Shown one piece after another: positions 59,862-64,000 of a DNA stretch of 64,000 bases. The position numbers were made by a program, and so were the translations under genes. Position 1 is the first letter of the stretch; each line of letters starts with the position of its first letter. The notes beneath the pieces are model-generated. The model was not told the DNA's origin, made no database searches, and saw only the letters and a list, made by a program, of their open reading frames with translations. This DNA comes from Ichthyophonus hoferi (Eukaryota; Opisthokonta; Ichthyosporea; Ichthyophonida; Ichthyophonidae), in contig NAOQ01000270.1 of the NCBI GenBank assembly GCA_002751075.1, positions 1,954-65,953 of the forward strand, given 5' to 3'.

Positions 59862-62355
59862 ATGCAAGGCGCTCGCACTATTCCCTCAAAGCTCCATGGC
59901 CCTAATGTCACACGGGTTATGAAAGAAGCTGCAATGGTGCTTAAAGAGGCCACTACCCCCACATGGGTTGATGGCTTGACTTTCAAGGTAGGGATATGGA
60001 AATGCATTTTCAAATGGAAAGACCAGCGAAACTAAGACAATATGTATTACTACGTACAGGTCATTGAAAAAAAAAAGTATGCGAGGAAAAGAGAAAATAG
60101 CATAATGTGTAGTGGTTGATAAGTAGTGGTTATTGAGTTGAGAAATTCGAGCGAGCCAAGGAGAAGGAACCGTGTTTATTTATCTTTATATATATATATA
60201 TTAATTATTCGAGTTGAAACATTATCAAACGACAAAAGACAATAGGAGCAAGTTATGTAATACCAAATAAAATAAATTTCCTACCGTGAAATATAGAAAT
60301 ACAGAGGTTTTTTAGGGGAAGGAGGTAAGTTATATAAACATATATATACTCTGGAAGATAAAATGAACTACTGAAGTGAAGAAATGAAGCCATAAAAAGA
60401 GATAGTGTGATAGGAAGACTGGGTGTACGTAGGAGGGCTGGCCATTAATAGAGTAAATATAACTGATATAGACGTGAATAATGTTAAAACATGTGTACTA
60501 TAAAGATAGTAAGATGGAGTTATATATGTTATAGTTAACTTTATGATAATACTAATAATGCTGCAATAGGTTTAAGACAGGCCTCCCGCTCATGGTTAAT
60601 GTCTATATATACCTATCTAAATGTGCATAGATATAGAGACTAATAGGACTATATTGTCATATAGCTATGTACAGATGATAGAGAACTCTTATTGTTAAGT
60701 ACAAATATTATACCATCTCCATCGGTATGCCATCTATATCCTTACCTTTATTTATTTCTTCGTTATCTATAGTATGACCTTTGTTCATTCTTGTTAGTCT
60801 TCCATATAACACATGTTCTTTTATGTGATTTCATATATTGTATTAATGGCACTACGTGAGAGTGAATTGCAAGATACATTACAATATATAACATACTGTA
60901 TATTATTACAGCCTAAAATTTCAGAACATAGTCTAGACCGACTGCGACTGAAGGCAGATCTTATGGGTATAGAATTCCCTCTACCTCGCAAGGAGGCACC
61001 CTATGTCCCCCCCCTGTGTATGAAAGAGAAAAAGGCAAAGGAGGAAAAACTACTAGCCAAGTATGTTGAGGGTGGGAGGAGGGTATAGATCTTTAAGTAA
61101 CTGAATACATACATACATGCATATATATATATATATCTGCGATTATTTATGCAAACCTATCTATTTAACTACTTCCACTTAAATGTATACATCTATATAG
61201 CAAACACACCAACTTTGCTGCTTTTTTATATCTTCTCCCTATTTTTTCTTTTCCATATTGGTATATTATCTGCTTATTAATATATTTCTTTTACAGCTTA
61301 ACGCTAAATATTTCTTCATATGTTCACATTAACGCATACATGTTATAAGCTTTACATGATGTCCTTTTTACCTAGAAAGAATATGTCGAGTCCGGTTTAC
61401 ACATGCTATGGCATCTACATTAACCTTGTTACCTGTATAACAACAATAACAATACCCACGCTCTTCGAGTCCTATATAGGGAATGCACAGGTTATATTTT
61501 ATTATTAATAAGAATTACAAGACATTTACGTGCCTGCAATGAGGTTATAGCGATAAGATAGTTGTTATGTTATACATAGCCCCTGACTGGTCTACTGGCG
61601 GTGTGATATAGGCAAGCCCTGATCAAGAAGATGCTGCCCCATATGGATGACCTGATCAAGGATCACCATGCGGTAGGTGCCTTATTTGCTAATGATTACA
61701 GTCACAGACCTCATGTACCTAGGTAAAGGCATAGAAATACACAATTTATTGGCGAGGTTGTTGAAATATATTTTGTACAGTTTTCAAGAAACTATTGGTT
61801 TCCTAACTATGGTTTAGACTACTTCCCTTTGTTTGACCCATCTGCTTCTTAGTTAAAGTTTTAGCTTCAACCTTCAATATCTGCTTCTTTTACTATATTA
61901 TGTAACTCTCATCTCTCACGATGTTTGCTAATTTTTATCACAGGTTAAACCAGTAGGTATACATATTGATATAGTTTAGCATTTCTATATGTATAATATT
62001 ATATGGGCAGGAGTGTAGAATTGATTTGACAACATACTTACTAGGGAGGTTGTTGTGGCCTTGCAGTGATACATTCTAATAAATATGTACCATACTTAGC
62101 TACTCTTGGCTTACTTTCAGTAAATGTTATTATTGGATCTTTGTAAAGTATTTTATTAGTGAGCAAGAATTGTATTAGCCAACTAGAATATTTATGACTG
62201 GTCCTTACTAACATATTTATTTTACGGATGTTTTTTTACGTCTTAATTTATGGTATGGCAAACCACATTATTAACTGTGATCTATTCTTTCTACACAGAA
62301 AAAGCGAGAGGAACGAAGACTCAAGCAGGAAAAGAAAGCTTCTTTCTTTTATTAG
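59862..62355 (+). CDS. Small basic protein, possible mL59/mL64-type mitoribosomal protein (4 exons, 132 aa)
   Basis: Exons in phase: 59862-59987, 60912-61071, 61617-61672 and 62299-62355 (399 nt). The N-terminus MQGARTIPSKLHGPNVTRVM is basic, leader-like and nearly free of acidic residues. The middle reads WVDGLTFKPKISEHSLDRLR, then ADLMGIEFPLPRKEAPYVPP. The C-terminal half is a charged helix (KEKKAKEEKLLAKYVEAL, then KKMLPHMDDLIKDHHAKKRE, ending RRLKQEKKASFFY). Size, presequence-like start, a Trp/Gly/Pro-rich core and a Lys/Glu helix with aromatic end resemble the mL59/mL64 large-subunit mitoribosomal family, but similarity is weak. The exon 3 acceptor (GGCAAG) is chosen because the nearer AG gives an immediate stop. 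That this is a real gene is fairly sure; its identity is not. Confidence 0.55.
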
Positions 62356-64000
62356 AACTATCTGTTTGCATGTATTATTTTTGGATTGCAGCATATGACC
62401 AACTGTATATTAGTAACATAGGTGTAATTAGTATGTAAAGTGTGATCCATTGCTCAAGTGGAAGAGCCATAGACCAGTGTCCACGTAACATTTTTCTAAT
62501 CAAAACATTAAATAAAACATTCTATTCCCTTCTCACTCTCCCCAGCATAAATCTATACACTCTATTTTACAAATGCAAATCGAATCCTAGAATGTTAGGG
62601 CATAGCATGTCATGTCATTTTCAATGGGGGCTGTTTATCACAGTTTTCAAGTTAGATTGGTCTAAAAGATTATATGCTGGGCTTAAAAACCATATTGGAC
62701 ATGCTCTGAGCTAATTTCTTTGAGTTAAATTAGTTTTTGCCTTACAAAACATAACAAAAAACCAATGCATATTAATAAATAGATAAAGACCTGTGGGTGT
62801 ATTAATAAAAGCTAAAGAACTTGAGCTCTAACATGAAAAGACCGTAAAGACTGCTTATATAATTATTATCAGATCTCAATCTCATATTGGAACCAATTCG
62901 GCTTTAAGTATTTAAATACCCAACATGGCAGCAAAACTAGTATTTGGTATTGTGATGAATAATGTCAAAATATGAGCAAACAATAGTATAACAATTTGTT
63001 AGTGAAGCAATCAGTAGATAAAAGTATTTAGCTGCAACATACAATCTAATTAAACAACTGTATACATATGAATCACTCTGTTGCTTTATTTAACAATCAG
63101 CAGGAATTCCAGTGACTTGTCTACAAACTTTTTAGGATCCAATTAGATGTTGTTTAGAGCTATCTCTTGCTGGGCTAGCAATATAGATAGCGCTTAGCTC
63201 TGATTTGCTTTCAATAGAAATATGATATGCGTTTTATATTAGAGAAGGCTTGTGTGATGGGTTTATCCTCAGCTGTCTAAAGCATTCCTCTAAAAATTGA
63301 GAAATGATGTCTCCAAGGGTCTTAAAGGTAGTAGGAAGGGTATGATAGAGTTCATAACATGACATGTCAATGAGTACTGAAAGATAATATTTTTAATAGT
63401 TTAGTATCAATTTCTAGGACTATAAATATGGTATGGATAGTAAAGGTCTATTTTAATAGTATTTTATCAAAAATGCTTTTTAGTAAGAATACATTACGAG
63501 GTAAATACCAGATGGAAGATTAGCCTATAAGACTGATTTACAAAAACACAAGGATTGGTTGGATAGCAAGACCCTTGCTTCCTATAAGGCATGGCCTGAT
63601 GACATTGTGGTAAAACAATATAAGGACTTAGTACTATTTGCCAATATCTCTGAATTTAATGTACATGTTATCCTTCTATTTGGCTATGACGCATATTTAC
63701 AACCCTAAAAATACATAGTTGTATTTACAAGTCAGTGCAAACAACTTCATATAGTTCGGGTCTGTAGTTATAAGAGCAGAACCTGTTGCCTACTATGTTA
63801 TTTTTCTGATATGGTCTTAGTTTATCCATTTTAAATGTAACACTCATAAAATAGGCTATAGTCTTGGTATATATATGTATGTATAACCATAGTGTTATTT
63901 ATGATGATTTTAAAAAACTTGTTCCAAGAATAAAAGCCCAAGCTTTCTAATGATTGTAGTTTTATGATATGTAGTTAATTATCAAACTTAGACAAAGCAT
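62356..64000. other. AT-rich right end, no recognised gene
   Basis: A 59-codon open stretch on the plus strand ends at about 63708 (TDLQKHKDWLDSKTLASYKA, then WPDDIVVKQYKDLVLFANIS). It looks protein-like but has no start, splice context or known domain and may be a mobile-element remnant or an exon of a gene continuing right. Nothing else recognised. Confidence 0.35.

Overview
The window is AT-rich eukaryotic nuclear DNA with dense spliceosomal introns (mostly GTAAGT, GTATGT or GTAGGT donors, and pyrimidine tracts before AG), short exons and many (CATA)n/(TATG)n and AT minisatellites. All three standard stop codons end recognisable genes, so the nuclear code looks standard. The gene set (EXD2-like exonuclease, EIF1AD, PRMT7, COQ10, a BAH-domain protein) together with the intron density suggests a unicellular opisthokont or similar protist. 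An ichthyosporean-type holozoan is my best guess, held weakly. All exon structures were assembled by hand from splice signals, reading phase and remembered family sequences.

Layout. 420-3447 (-): EXD2-like 3'-5' exonuclease with a mitochondrial-type N-terminus; its 3' part runs off the left edge. 4362-4498 (-): possible terminal exon of an unidentified gene. 6670-8824 (-): complete five-exon EIF1AD. 10335-28534 (+): a 22-exon gene for a protein of about 1502 residues with an N-terminal BAH domain, a charged helical region, a long low-complexity region carrying four SDxDLGP-type motifs, and a folded C-terminus. 30656-31471 (+): possible two-exon micropeptide. 32323-33417 (-): intronless, GC-rich zinc alcohol dehydrogenase. 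35-42 kb: a MITE and heavily decayed Ty1/copia fossils. 42959-52439 (+): complete 15-exon PRMT7 (672 aa). 54964-56284 (-): complete four-exon COQ10 (181 aa), head to head with a 69-aa two-exon gene at 56355-56781 (+). 59862-62355 (+): four-exon, 132-aa basic protein resembling the mL59/mL64 mitoribosomal family. The right end to 64000 shows no recognised gene.

The genes are housekeeping and unrelated: RNA and chromatin regulation (EIF1AD, BAH protein, PRMT7), mitochondrial function (EXD2-like, COQ10, possibly mL59/64) and fermentative or aldehyde metabolism (ADH). No operon or defence-like system is visible. The most unusual content is the uncharacterised BAH protein with its microexons and a candidate second BAH-like fold, the compositional island at ADH, and several small repeat families: a four-copy unclassified family, a two-copy TA-inserting MITE, a 307-bp long-TIR MITE and a coding-like dispersed fragment. 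Two runs of N (11568-12233 and 49386-49936) sit inside intronic tetranucleotide arrays.
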